Shown: in pieces, positions 17,548 to 25,614 of the stretch
Numbering within the stretch: position 1 is the first letter of the stretch
How the letters are laid out: each line of letters begins with the position of its first letter
Assembly: GCA_964481395.1 (NCBI GenBank)
Contig: CAYZYG010000004.1
Coordinates: 28,769 to 92,768 of the forward strand
From: JBFMFH01 sp964481395
GTDB lineage: Bacteria; Acidobacteriota; Vicinamibacteria; Vicinamibacterales; JAKQTR01
DNA: 64,000 nucleotides
Direction of reading: 5' to 3'
Program-made: the position numbers and the translations under genes
The notes under the pieces: model-generated
Databases searched by the model: none
Seen by the model: the letters and a program-made list of their open reading frames with translations, nothing else
Told to the model about the DNA's origin: nothing

Positions 17548-18360
17548 ATGATCTCACCACGCCTTGTCACCTGCGTCCTCGTCCTGTCCCTGGCGCCGGC
17601 CTGCGCGCCGCGAAACGCCCCGCCAGCCACCACGCCGCCCCCGGCTGCTGCCCCGGTCGCGGCGGCCAGACCCGCAGCCCTGCCCGATTCCGTCGTCTGG
17701 TTCCGGACCGCGGTCGAGTACCGCGCCACGGCGGTTCAGGCCTATCGTCTCGCCACGCTGATGCTGGACCGGGCCCTGGCCGACCCTGTGTGGACCGCCG
17801 CCCTCGAACAGACCGGTGACTTCCGGGCGAAACCGCCGGCGGTCATCCTGGACGTGGACGAAACCGTGCTCGACAACAGCGAGAGCGAGGAGCGAAACCT
17901 CCGCGAGGGCGCAGCCTACAGCGAAGAGCGCTGGGCCGTGTGGTGCAACGAGCGCCGGGCCACGCCCATCCCTGGCGCACTCGAGTTCACCCGGGCCGCG
18001 GCCGCCAAGGGCGTGACGGTGTTCTACGTGACGAACCGCGACCGCAGCCTCGAGCAGGCGACCCGCGACAACCTGGCGAAGTACGGCTTCCCGATCGACA
18101 CGAACCTCGATACCGTGCTCACGAAGGGCGAGCGGCCGGAGTGGACATCGGAGAAGTCCTCCCGCCGCGAAGTGGTGGCGCAGAACTACCGGATTCTGCT
18201 GCTCGTCGGCGACGATTTCGGCGACTTCGCGAAGGGCGCCCGCGGCACGCTCGAGGCCAGACGGGCACTGGAGTCGGCCAATGCCGAGATGTGGGGCGTG
18301 AAGTGGATCGCGCTGCCGAACCCGTTGTACGGGTCGTGGAAGACGGCCGCGGGGCAGTGA
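17548..18360 (+). CDS. HAD-superfamily acid phosphatase, lipoprotein e(P4)-like
   Basis: 270 residues. An N-terminal signal with lipobox-like LAPAC (Cys 20) and an Ala/Pro-rich linker suggest a lipoprotein in the periplasm or outer membrane. The catalytic motifs of the class C / e(P4) acid phosphatases are complete: VILDVDETVLDN (nucleophile Asp), YVTNRD, and VGDDFGDF with the acidic pair. WFRTAVEYRATAVQAYRLA near the N-terminus also matches the family. It removes phosphate from nucleoside monophosphates or other small esters so the product can be taken up. It is a single gene, divergent from the DUF6159 gene. Confidence 0.9.
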   Translation: MISPRLVTCVLVLSLAPACAPRNAPPATTPPPAAAPVAAARPAALPDSVVWFRTAVEYRATAVQAYRLATLMLDRALADPVWTAALEQTGDFRAKPPAVILDVDETVLDNSESEERNLREGAAYSEERWAVWCNERRATPIPGALEFTRAAAAKGVTVFYVTNRDRSLEQATRDNLAKYGFPIDTNLDTVLTKGERPEWTSEKSSRREVVAQNYRILLLVGDDFGDFAKGARGTLEARRALESANAEMWGVKWIALPNPLYGSWKTAAGQ

Positions 18361-18362
18361 AG

Positions 18363-18394
18363 ACAGGGGACGGGGACCGGGAACCGGGGATCGG
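18363..18394. repeat. Heptanucleotide array after the phosphatase gene
   Basis: GGGGACGGGGACCGGGAACC then GGGGATCGG: period about 7, G/C-only version of the family. It starts two bases after the stop codon. Confidence 0.6.
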
Positions 18395-18453
18395 TTGTGG
18401 ATGTTCCCCGTCCCCATTTCCTGGTCTTCGGTGCGTGTCCCCTGCGCCCGCCC

Positions 18454-18482
18454 ATGACCATCCTCCGCTCGGCGGGTATAAT
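18454..18482 (+). promoter_or_regulatory. Sigma-70-like promoter of the amidohydrolase gene
   Basis: ATGACC, 17 bases, TATAAT. The -10 box is a perfect consensus and the predicted start site is ~30 bases before the ATG at 18519. Confidence 0.6.
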
Positions 18483-18518
18483 CCCGGTCACCTGCTGGTC
18501 AGCCCCAGGGAGTCGCTC

Positions 18519-20144
18519 ATGCACCGAATCTCCGTTCGCGTCCTGCTGTCGGGCGTGGCTCTGCTCGCCATGCTCGGATTCGACCCCGGCCTTTTCGCCC
18601 AGCCGCGCGGCAATCCGCTGATCACGGCGCCGGCCCGGAAAGCCGGCGAGGGCGCGGGGCCCTTCAAGACCCTCGTCATTCGCGGCGCCATCCTCATCGA
18701 CGGCACGGGAGCCCCGCCCCGCGGCCCGGTCGACATCGTCATCGAACAGAACCGCATCGCCGCCATTCGGACGGCGGGCACGCCGGGCCTGCCGCTCCGC
18801 CAGAATCGGCCGCCGCAGAATGCCGACCATGAGGTCGATGCGACCGGCATGTTCGTGCTGCCGGGGTTCGTGGACGACCACGTGCATATCGGCGGCCCGC
18901 CCAAGAACCCCGAGGCCGAGTACGTCTACAAGCTGTGGATGGCACACGGCGTCACGACCGTCCGCGGTGTGTCGCTGACGTCGCACGCCGTGTCGGTGAG
19001 CGAGAAGACCCGCAGCGCCCGGAACGAGATCGTCGCGCCGCGCATGTACAACTACCAGACTGCCGGCAGCGGATGGGACCAGGGCCCGGTCGACACGCCC
19101 GAGCAGGCGCGCGCGTGGGTGCAGTGGGCCGCCAAGAACGGCGTGGACGGCATCAAGTTGTTCGCGACGCGTCCCGAGATTGCCGCCGCCCTGTTCGACG
19201 AGGGCAAGAAGGTCGGTTTCGGATCGATGGCCCATCTTGGCCAGACCGGCGTGGCGCAGCTCAACGCCATCCAGGCCGCCCGGCTCGGACTTCAGACGAT
19301 CACGCACTTCTACGGCCACTTCGAGGCCCTGATGCGCGACTATGTCGTGCAGCCGTGGCCGGCCGAGATGAACTACGACAACGAGCAGTGGCGCTTCGGT
19401 CAGGTCGCCCGCCTCTGGGACAAGATCTACCCGCCAGGCAGCCCGGAGTGGAAGGCGTACCTCGAGGAGCACCTGAAGCTCGGCACGGTCTTCAATCCAA
19501 CGATGACCGCCTACGCGGCCGGCCGTGACGTGATGGCGCTGCGCACGCGCGACTGGCACGACAAGTACTCGCTGCCGTCCCTCATCGACTTCTACACGCC
19601 GAGCCTGACGAATCACGGCGCGTACTTCCACGACTGGAAGACCGAGGACGAAGTGGCCTGGCGGAACTTCTTCCAGGTCTGGTTCCGTCTCATCAACGAC
19701 TACAAGCGCATGGGCGGCCGCGTGACGGTCGGCTCCGACGCGGGGTTCATCTACAACACGTACGGATTCGGCACGATCCATGAGATGGAGCTGTTGCAGG
19801 AAGCGGGCTTCCATCCCCTCGAGATCATCCAGGCCGCGACGATGAACCCGGCGCTGTCGCTGCACGAGCCACAGAAGAAGTCCCTCGAGTTCGGCGTCGT
19901 GCGGCCTGGACTGCTGGCGGATCTCGTCATTGTTGGCGAGAATCCGCTGGTCAATCTCAAGACGCTCTACGGCACGGGCGCGACCCGGCTCAACACGGCC
20001 ACGGGCAAAGTCGAGCAGGTGGGCGGCATCCGCTACACCGTCAAGGACGGCATCGTCTTCGACGCGAAGAAGCTCCTCGCGGACGTGGCAGCGATGGTCG
20101 AGAAGCAGAAGCAGGAACGGGCGAAGGCGCCGGCGAAACGCTGA
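18519..20144 (+). CDS. Secreted amidohydrolase-family protein
   Basis: 541 residues from ATG 18519 (CAGGGAG upstream). A signal peptide ends near LGFDPGLFAQ. The metal-dependent hydrolase fold is shown by the N-terminal strand LVIRGAILIDGTGAPPRG, the first metal pair GFVDDHVHIGG, the later THFYGHFE histidines, VGSDAGFIYN (final Asp) and the C-terminal GLLADLVIVGENPL. Such secreted amidohydrolases cleave cyclic amides or dipeptides in the periplasm. The exact substrate is unknown. It has its own promoter. Confidence 0.85.
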   Translation: MHRISVRVLLSGVALLAMLGFDPGLFAQPRGNPLITAPARKAGEGAGPFKTLVIRGAILIDGTGAPPRGPVDIVIEQNRIAAIRTAGTPGLPLRQNRPPQNADHEVDATGMFVLPGFVDDHVHIGGPPKNPEAEYVYKLWMAHGVTTVRGVSLTSHAVSVSEKTRSARNEIVAPRMYNYQTAGSGWDQGPVDTPEQARAWVQWAAKNGVDGIKLFATRPEIAAALFDEGKKVGFGSMAHLGQTGVAQLNAIQAARLGLQTITHFYGHFEALMRDYVVQPWPAEMNYDNEQWRFGQVARLWDKIYPPGSPEWKAYLEEHLKLGTVFNPTMTAYAAGRDVMALRTRDWHDKYSLPSLIDFYTPSLTNHGAYFHDWKTEDEVAWRNFFQVWFRLINDYKRMGGRVTVGSDAGFIYNTYGFGTIHEMELLQEAGFHPLEIIQAATMNPALSLHEPQKKSLEFGVVRPGLLADLVIVGENPLVNLKTLYGTGATRLNTATGKVEQVGGIRYTVKDGIVFDAKKLLADVAAMVEKQKQERAKAPAKR

Positions 20145-20176
20145 AGATAGCCAAGGATACTTGAAGTCTTCAGAGC

Positions 20177-20211
20177 GTCAGCCATCAGCGGTCAGCGATC
20201 AGCCGTCAGCT
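20177..20211. repeat. Heptanucleotide array, RTCAGCS type
   Basis: GTCAGCC, ATCAGCG, GTCAGCG, ATCAGCC, GTCAGCT: five clean 7-bp units. It supplies the end and stop of the pseudogene remnant on the other strand. Confidence 0.8.
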
Positions 20212-20281
20212 TCTGCAGGAAGCCGGTGAGCATCCGCTTGACCTCGCTCGTCTGCTCGGCCAGGACCGCGTAATGCTTCAT
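20192..20281 (-). pseudogene. Remnant of a four-helix-bundle (23S intervening-sequence type) protein
   Basis: The minus-strand frame reads AVLAEQTSEVKRMLTGFLQ followed by KLTADR and a stop. This resembles the end of the four-helix bundle proteins (TIGR02436-like), whose last helix typically reads 'EV.RMLTGLI..L'. Only ~25 residues survive. The 5' side is replaced by another dispersed repeat and the 3' side by a heptanucleotide array. Homology is inferred from memory of the family pattern. Confidence 0.45.
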
Positions 20282-20308
20282 TCGGTGAGATGAAGCTCGT
20301 CGAAGATG
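20275..20308. repeat. Dispersed 34-bp repeat (GCTTCATTCGGTGAGATGAAGC), copy 1
   Basis: GCTTCAT and ATGAAGC form a short stem. 32 of 34 bases match 60750-60783. It sits between the array above and the peroxidase promoter region; the remaining ~140 bases up to 20447 show nothing further. Confidence 0.75.
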
Positions 20309-20447
20309 TCCCCGCGATGACGAGGTCGGGCCGGGTCCGGTCGCGTGGTCGGCTCGCATTGGAGACACCGATGGTATGCTGCCGCTGCAGCCGGCGTCCG
20401 CCCCCCACCGCTGCGTCACAATTCCCGTCAATATTTCGGAGGACACG

Positions 20448-21521
20448 ATGCCCCGATCCGCGCGGTACCTGTCTGCAATGTTCCTGCTCCTGGCGCTCGT
20501 GGCGACGGCCTGTGGCGGCAAGGATGCCCCGGCACCGGCGGCCGACACCCCACAGGCCACACTGTCCCAGGACGAACTGGCCGGTTATGAACCGCTTCCC
20601 GACGCGGTCCACGCCGGCGGCGTGCCCGCCAGCAAGGACATGGTCGACCTCGGCAGGATGCTCTATTACGAGCCGCGCCTGTCGAAGAGCCAGAAGATCT
20701 CGTGCAACTCGTGCCACGACCTGGCCAACTACGGGGTCGACAACGAGCCTACGTCGGACGGGCACAAGGGCTTGAAGGGCGACCGGAACTCGCCGACGGT
20801 CTACAATGCCGCCGCCCACTTCGTGCAGTTCTGGGACGGCCGCGCCGCCGACGTGGAAGAGCAGGCCAAGGGCCCGATCCTCAATCCGGTTGAGATGGCG
20901 ATGCCGTCCGAGCCGGTGGTCGTCAAGGTGCTCGAGTCGATGCCCGAGTACGTCGATCTCTTCAAAAAGGCATTCCCGAACGATCCGAAGTCGATCTCCT
21001 ACGACAACATGGCCAAGGCCATCGGCGCCTTCGAGCGCGGGCTGATGACGCCCTCGCGCTGGGATGCACTGCTCAAGGGCGATCAGAGCGCGCTCACCGA
21101 CGCGGAGAAGCTCGGCTTCAAGGCGTACACGGAGGCGGGCTGCCAGATGTGCCACCGCGGCGCGTTGCTCGGGGGCACGTCGTATCAGGTGCTCGGCCTT
21201 GCGAAGGACTACCCGCGGTCAGGCGATCCGGGTCGCGCGAAGATCACCAACGACGAGTCCGACAAGAACGCGTTCAAGGTGCCGTCGCTGCGCAATGTGG
21301 AAAAGACAGGACCGTTCTTCCACGACGGCCAGACGCCGACGCTCGAGCAGGCGGTGAAGGAGATGGCGGAGTTCCAGCTCGGTCGCACGCTCACCGACGA
21401 GCAGACGACACAGATCGTCGACTTCCTGAAAGTGCTGACTGGGAAGATCGATCCCGAGTACATCAAGCCGCCGGTGCTGCCCAAGAGCACGCCAGCCACG
21501 CCGAAGCCGGACGAGGGCTGA
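20448..21521 (+). CDS. Di-haem cytochrome c peroxidase (MauG/CcpA-like) lipoprotein
   Basis: 357 residues from ATG 20448 (CGGAGGA upstream). The signal ends in a lipobox LVATAC (Cys ~21). Two haem c sites are present: CNSCH (~85) and CQMCH (~236). Family motifs LGRMLYYEPRLSKSQKISC, NSPTVYNAA, WDGRAADVEEQA and KVPSLRNVEKTGPFFHDG are conserved. It reduces hydrogen peroxide with electrons from periplasmic carriers, or oxidises a protein or small molecule as MauG does. It is a single gene, with a hairpin after the stop. Confidence 0.93.
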   Translation: MPRSARYLSAMFLLLALVATACGGKDAPAPAADTPQATLSQDELAGYEPLPDAVHAGGVPASKDMVDLGRMLYYEPRLSKSQKISCNSCHDLANYGVDNEPTSDGHKGLKGDRNSPTVYNAAAHFVQFWDGRAADVEEQAKGPILNPVEMAMPSEPVVVKVLESMPEYVDLFKKAFPNDPKSISYDNMAKAIGAFERGLMTPSRWDALLKGDQSALTDAEKLGFKAYTEAGCQMCHRGALLGGTSYQVLGLAKDYPRSGDPGRAKITNDESDKNAFKVPSLRNVEKTGPFFHDGQTPTLEQAVKEMAEFQLGRTLTDEQTTQIVDFLKVLTGKIDPEYIKPPVLPKSTPATPKPDEG

Positions 21522-21552
21522 TGACGGGATCCGGGACCCGACTGACAAAACA

Positions 21553-21582
21553 CGGCGCGGGGAGGGGAGGCCCCCCGCGCCG
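21553..21582 (+). terminator. GC hairpin after the peroxidase gene
   Basis: CGGCGCGGGG pairs with CCCCGCGCCG around a short loop, 31 bases after the stop. There is no U-tract, so it may be a weak or Rho-assisted terminator. Confidence 0.55.
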
Positions 21583-21618
21583 TCAATGACCCAGGATGGC
21601 GTCCCTGGGTGGACCGTC

Positions 21619-21695
21619 GACAATCACTCCCGGAGTGATTCTCCGTCTTGGCCGAGCGCAAATCACTGCCGCAAATCACTCCGGGAGTGATTGTC
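21619..21695. repeat. Nested inverted repeat between convergent genes
   Basis: A 22-bp arm (21619-21640, GACAATCACTCCCGGAGTGA..) returns as its exact reverse complement at 21674-21695. Each arm is itself a near-perfect palindrome around AATCACTCC/GGAGTGATT, and a further half-arm AATCACT is at 21661. It lies between the stops of the peroxidase and TonB genes. Confidence 0.8.
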
Positions 21696-21703
21696 GGGGG
21701 ACC

Positions 21704-22438
21704 CTAGTCGAGGCTGAACCTCACCGTGGCCGTCATCACGACCGGCATGGCCTTGCCGTTGATCAGCATCGGCTCGAACTCCCACTTCGTCACCGCGTCG
21801 AGCGCGGCCTGGTCCAGCGCCGGAACCGACCGCAGCACGCGCGTCTTCATGACCTTGCCGTCGGCGCCGACCACCATCTCGATGATGATCGTTCCCTGCA
21901 CTTTCTCCTTCCTGGCCTCGTCCGGATAGACCGGCCGCACGTCGACGATCTTCTTCGGCGGCTGGACTTTGCCTCCGACGCGAGGCGTCTTCGGCGGGTA
22001 CCACGGGTCGTCCGCCGGGGGAGGTGGCTGCGGAGGCGGCGGGGGCGCAGCGGTGGCGTGCCCGACGAAGTTGACGGTGATCGTCAGCCCCAGCGGCACG
22101 GCCTTGCCACCGACCACGGTCGGTGTGAACTCCCACTGTTTCACCGCGTCGATGGCGGCCTGATTGAGTGCGGGAATCGACCGCAGCACCTTCGTGGCCT
22201 TCACCTTGCCGTCCTCGCCGATGAGGATGTCGAGGATCACGACGCCCTCGATGCCGTCCTCTTTCGCTTTGGCGGGGTACACGGGCTTGACGTCCTTCAC
22301 CTTCGTGGGCGCCTTGATGTCGCCACCTACGCGGACGGCGTTCGGCGGGAGTGGAAGCCGCTCCTCCTGCGCCCAGGCGCTTCCGGCTGCAAGGGCGAAG
22401 ATGAGGGCAAACGATACGACGAGAGACACGCGAGACAT
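21704..22438 (-). CDS. Exported protein with two TonB C-terminal domains
   Basis: 244 residues from ATG 22438 with GAAGGAGGG upstream. A signal peptide or N-terminal anchor (residues 1-24, ending AQ) is followed by two TonB_C repeats: PVYPAKAKEDGIEGVVILDI to AIDAVKQWEFTPT (~50-110), a proline linker, and PVYPDEARKEKVQGTIIIEM to ALDAVTKWEFEPM (~160-225). TonB C-terminal domains contact outer-membrane receptors. The double domain without a proline-rich membrane-spanning stalk is unlike classic TonB. The sequence around its start is nearly the same as an internal piece of the upstream M56 gene, so it looks like a shortened duplicate of that gene's 3' part. Confidence 0.85.
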   Translation of the reverse strand: MSRVSLVVSFALIFALAAGSAWAQEERLPLPPNAVRVGGDIKAPTKVKDVKPVYPAKAKEDGIEGVVILDILIGEDGKVKATKVLRSIPALNQAAIDAVKQWEFTPTVVGGKAVPLGLTITVNFVGHATAAPPPPPQPPPPADDPWYPPKTPRVGGKVQPPKKIVDVRPVYPDEARKEKVQGTIIIEMVVGADGKVMKTRVLRSVPALDQAALDAVTKWEFEPMLINGKAMPVVMTATVRFSLD

Positions 22439-22588
22439 GGAACCCTCCTTCACGAATGTGGCGGCCGCGGGGGCTCGGCATCGCCGCACGAACACACCTC
22501 CGGCACAGCACCCGACTCTGGGTACCCGAACGAACTCACTCTGCGCGGTCACACCAACGGAACTCGCCCGACCGGCGCGAGGCATCCC

Positions 22589-22621
22589 CCTGTCGCCTGT
22601 CGCCTGTCGCCTGTCGCCTGA
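22589..22621. repeat. Heptanucleotide array (TCGCCTG) after the M56 gene
   Basis: CCCCTGTCGCCTGTCGCCTG then TCGCCTG: four units, three bases from the M56 stop codon. Confidence 0.75.
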
Positions 22622-22624
22622 TCC

Positions 22625-25114
22625 TCACTTCTGCGTGAAATTCACCGTCACCGTCATCACCACCGGCACGAGTATCCCGTTCAGCGCGGTCGGCGTGAAC
22701 TCCCACTGTTGCACGGCATCGAGCGCGGCCTGATCCAGCATTGGAATCGACCGCAACACGCGCGCCTTGGTCACCCTGCCATCAGTGCCGATGACCGCCT
22801 CGAGGATGACGACGCCCTGTACGTTGGCGTCCCGGGCCTCCTGGGGATACACAGGCCGCACGTCGGTGACCTTGCGGGGCGGCTGGATGCTGCCGCCCAC
22901 CCGCGAGATGTTCGGCGGATACCAGGGGTCCGCCGCGTCCTTCGCCGAGCGCAGGGAGGCCGCAGCAGCCGCCGCCTGCGCGGAAGGAGACCCTGGCGGC
23001 GGCTGGGGTGGCGGCGGCGGGACCTCGCCTGCATCCAGGCCCGCAAAGGTGAAGTTCACGGTGACGGTCAGGATGGCCGGCACGGTCTGACCGTCGAGCG
23101 TGACCGGCGTGAACTCCCACTGTTTGACCGCGGCGATCGCCGCTTCGTCGAGCAGTGGAATCGACCGCAGCACCTTGGCCGCGCCGACCGTTCCGTCCTC
23201 GTTGACCAGGATCTCGAGGATGACCACGCCCTGCACGCGGGCGGCCGCCGCTACGGCCGGATACTCGGGCTTCACATCCTTGATCTTGCGGGGCGGCGCG
23301 ATGCCGCCCCCGACGCGCACGGCATTCGGCGGCGCGGGAACGCTCGACTTCCTGCGGATCTCGAGGGCCTGATCCCGGTACTTGTCCGCCTGGGCGATGA
23401 GTGTCTGCTGGCGTTCCGGGTCCTGGGTGAGGGTTGCCAGCAGGCGAATGAGCAGGTTCTTGTAGGTCAGCGCCTCCAAGTACTCCGGCTTGAGCCTCAA
23501 GGCATCGTCAATCGCGATCAGCCCCTGAGCCACCAGCGCATTCTTGTCGTTGTCCGACAGGGTCTGGTCGCGGTACGCCTTGTCCCAGTAGTACGTGGCG
23601 ATCGTGTACGGGGCTTCCGGGTTGGCCGGCTCGAGTTCGAACCGCTCCTTCAGCGCGGCAATCGTCCTGTCGAAATCGCCGCGCCGGTTGTAGTAGCCGG
23701 CGATGTGCAGCAGGGTCCGCGCGGGGTTCCCTGCGACGGCCTTCGCCTGAACGAGCGTCTGCTCGGCTTCGTCGAAGCGCTTCTGGTCTTCGTACAGCTT
23801 CGCCAGTGCGTAGTACGCCGACGGATCGTCGGGTTTGGCCTGGATCATCGCCTTCAAGGTTGGCTCGTCCACCTTCGGCGGCGGGGGAGGCGGAGCCGGC
23901 GACGTCACCATGCCCGGTCTCGGCGCCTGGAGCTTGGGATCGACGACGGGCTTGGTCTGCTGGGGGGCCGATCCCTGTTCGGAAGTGGCCCCGTCCGGCA
24001 CCGCCGAGAGCGCGGGTGGCCGCTCGGCCCTCGGTGCGAGCGGTGGGGGCGGGGGAACCTCGCGCGGGGCAGCTTCGGCACGTGCCTGCAGCTCCGGCAG
24101 CACCACCGGCTCGAGCATGGTCCGAAGTGGAAACGCCTGGACGACGAGGTAGCCGCTCGCGGCCAGCAGCACGCCGACGACGGAGACCGATGCGGCGAGA
24201 CGGATGCGCGACATGGACGCCTCCTTCACGAGCGAAGCCACGCGCTGGGCCAGATGACGCTGTTTCAGGAACATGGACGCGGGGTGTAACACGGGAACGC
24301 TCCGGGTGGCCGCGATCTTCAGCAGCGCGTCGAGGTAGGGCCGGCGCGACCCGGAGAGGCGCACGACTTCGCGATCGACGACCTGCTCGATGCCGAGGTG
24401 GATCTGATCGATCAGCCACCAGATCGCCGGGTGGAACCAGAGGACGCCGCGGACAGCTTCGTCGGCGAGCGTTCGCAGCCAGTCCCTCCGGCGGACGTGC
24501 AGCAGTTCGTGCATGGCAATCGTCCGCTGTTCGTCCGGTGCGAGGTCGAGGAAGCTTCGAGGAACGATGACGACCGGCCGACGGAAGCCGAACGTCACGG
24601 GACGCGCCACTGTGTCCGACACCAGGATGTCCGCCGAGGCGGCCACGGCCAGGCGCGCGTCATCAACGGACTCCGGCAGCGGGTCCAGCGGAGTCGAACG
24701 CTGGCGCAGGCGGCCGAGGGAGACGAAGCCGAGGCCGAGCCACGCGAATCGGGCGAACGACCCCGCGACAGCAATCCCGATCAGGGTCTGCTCGAGCGGC
24801 CAGGGCCAGAGGGGCTCCGCGGGTGCGGTGGCTGCCGGGATCGGCTCCGGCCAGTCGGTCGCCGCGGTCTCGTCCGGGACGAGGCCACCGGCCTGAATCG
24901 TCACGGCTCCAGGCGGCGCGCCTGGCGACTCGAGCGGAATCCACGGCTGGACCAGCGGCAAGACGAGGCAGGCCAGCAGCACGGCGCGCAGATAGGTGAG
25001 ACGGGCGGCGGGGGAGGTCAGTCGGGCCAGCACCGGCAGCACGAGGCCGGCTGCCGCAACGGCCGCAACCTGAACGGCCCAGGCCCAGATGTTCTCCAGG
25101 ACGAGGGTGGACAT
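22625..25114 (-). CDS. BlaR1/M56-family membrane metallopeptidase fused to TPR and two TonB C-terminal domains
   Basis: 829 residues. The N-terminal M56 part has four or so membrane helices and a zinc site HELLH (202-206) followed by EQVVDREV (~243-250). A helix at ~308-328 is followed by a proline-rich stretch (~350-430), TPR-like repeats (DDPSAYYALAKLYEDQKRFD; NPEAPYTIATYYWDKAYRDQ; ~430-590) and two TonB_C domains (~605-690 and ~735-829). It starts two bases after the BlaI stop, so it is in one operon with it. By analogy with BlaR1 it should sense an envelope signal and cleave or release the repressor; the TonB tails suggest contact with outer-membrane transport. An internal ribosome site and ATG occur at 24214. 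Confidence 0.88.
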   Translation of the reverse strand: MSTLVLENIWAWAVQVAAVAAAGLVLPVLARLTSPAARLTYLRAVLLACLVLPLVQPWIPLESPGAPPGAVTIQAGGLVPDETAATDWPEPIPAATAPAEPLWPWPLEQTLIGIAVAGSFARFAWLGLGFVSLGRLRQRSTPLDPLPESVDDARLAVAASADILVSDTVARPVTFGFRRPVVIVPRSFLDLAPDEQRTIAMHELLHVRRRDWLRTLADEAVRGVLWFHPAIWWLIDQIHLGIEQVVDREVVRLSGSRRPYLDALLKIAATRSVPVLHPASMFLKQRHLAQRVASLVKEASMSRIRLAASVSVVGVLLAASGYLVVQAFPLRTMLEPVVLPELQARAEAAPREVPPPPPLAPRAERPPALSAVPDGATSEQGSAPQQTKPVVDPKLQAPRPGMVTSPAPPPPPPKVDEPTLKAMIQAKPDDPSAYYALAKLYEDQKRFDEAEQTLVQAKAVAGNPARTLLHIAGYYNRRGDFDRTIAALKERFELEPANPEAPYTIATYYWDKAYRDQTLSDNDKNALVAQGLIAIDDALRLKPEYLEALTYKNLLIRLLATLTQDPERQQTLIAQADKYRDQALEIRRKSSVPAPPNAVRVGGGIAPPRKIKDVKPEYPAVAAAARVQGVVILEILVNEDGTVGAAKVLRSIPLLDEAAIAAVKQWEFTPVTLDGQTVPAILTVTVNFTFAGLDAGEVPPPPPQPPPGSPSAQAAAAAASLRSAKDAADPWYPPNISRVGGSIQPPRKVTDVRPVYPQEARDANVQGVVILEAVIGTDGRVTKARVLRSIPMLDQAALDAVQQWEFTPTALNGILVPVVMTVTVNFTQK
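24212..24227 (-). promoter_or_regulatory. Possible internal ribosome site and start within the M56 gene
   Basis: On the minus strand GAAGGAGGCGTCCATG precedes in-frame Met 301 (MSRIRLAASVSVV), which begins a good export signal. The neighbouring TonB gene uses nearly the same bases (GAAGGAGGGTTCCATG) as its real start, so a short TPR-TonB product without the peptidase may be made. Confidence 0.45.
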
Positions 25115-25116
25115 GC

Positions 25117-25488
25117 TTACGCCTCCTCGATCTGCCGGGCGAGTTCCTCGACTTCCTTCCTGCTTAGACGCCGATCCTTGACCAAATGCACCAAAAGCGG
25201 CTGGGCGGCTCCGTCGAAGAGGCGATCGACGAATTCGCGCACCATCGACCGGACGACGGCGCTTTCGGGCCTGGTGGGCCGGTACACGTAGGCCCGGTCT
25301 TCCTCGCGGCGTTTCAGGTGGCCCTTCCCCTCGAGCACCTTCATCATCGTCATCACGGTGGTGTAGGCGACCTTGCGGCGCTCGCGGAGCACCTCGTAGA
25401 CGTCGCGGACGGTGGCCTCGCCTTTCTGCCAGACCACCTTCATGATCTCGAGCTCCTGGGGCGTCAGGGTGGCGCGTTGGGTCTTCAT
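25117..25488 (-). CDS. BlaI/MecI-family transcriptional repressor
   Basis: 123 residues from ATG 25488. The winged-helix pattern LTPQELEIMKVVWQKGEATV, YTTVMTMMKVLEGKGHLKRR and AYVYRPTRPESAV is typical of BlaI/MecI/CopY repressors, which bind as dimers and are removed by an M56 peptidase. The M56 gene starts two bases after its stop. A palindrome immediately before its start codon is a likely autoregulatory operator. No beta-lactamase gene adjoins; the regulated genes may be this operon and the TonB gene. Confidence 0.92.
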   Translation of the reverse strand: MKTQRATLTPQELEIMKVVWQKGEATVRDVYEVLRERRKVAYTTVMTMMKVLEGKGHLKRREEDRAYVYRPTRPESAVVRSMVREFVDRLFDGAAQPLLVHLVKDRRLSRKEVEELARQIEEA

Positions 25489-25490
25489 GG

Positions 25491-25508
25491 CTACTAACAA
25501 CTTAGTAG
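25491..25508. promoter_or_regulatory. Probable BlaI operator
   Basis: CTACTAACAACTTAGTAG: two perfect 7-bp arms with a 4-base spacer, two bases before the BlaI start. Another half-like TAGTTAGTAC follows. BlaI-type operators are similar TACT/AGTA palindromes. The rest of 25509-25614 shows nothing. Confidence 0.65.
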
Positions 25509-25614
25509 TTAGTACGCAGTTTGTCAAGCCCGCCGGGAGGACCGGAGGGCATCGGGCCTCCGGCGCCGGCCGCCCCGTGGACGGCCCGGTCGGCGCTGGA
25601 GCGTCTGATCGGGT

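Noticed and set aside
17412..17729. N-terminal extension of the DUF6159-like protein
   Set aside because: It is antisense to the phosphatase gene, and the strong ribosome site and family start are at 17411.
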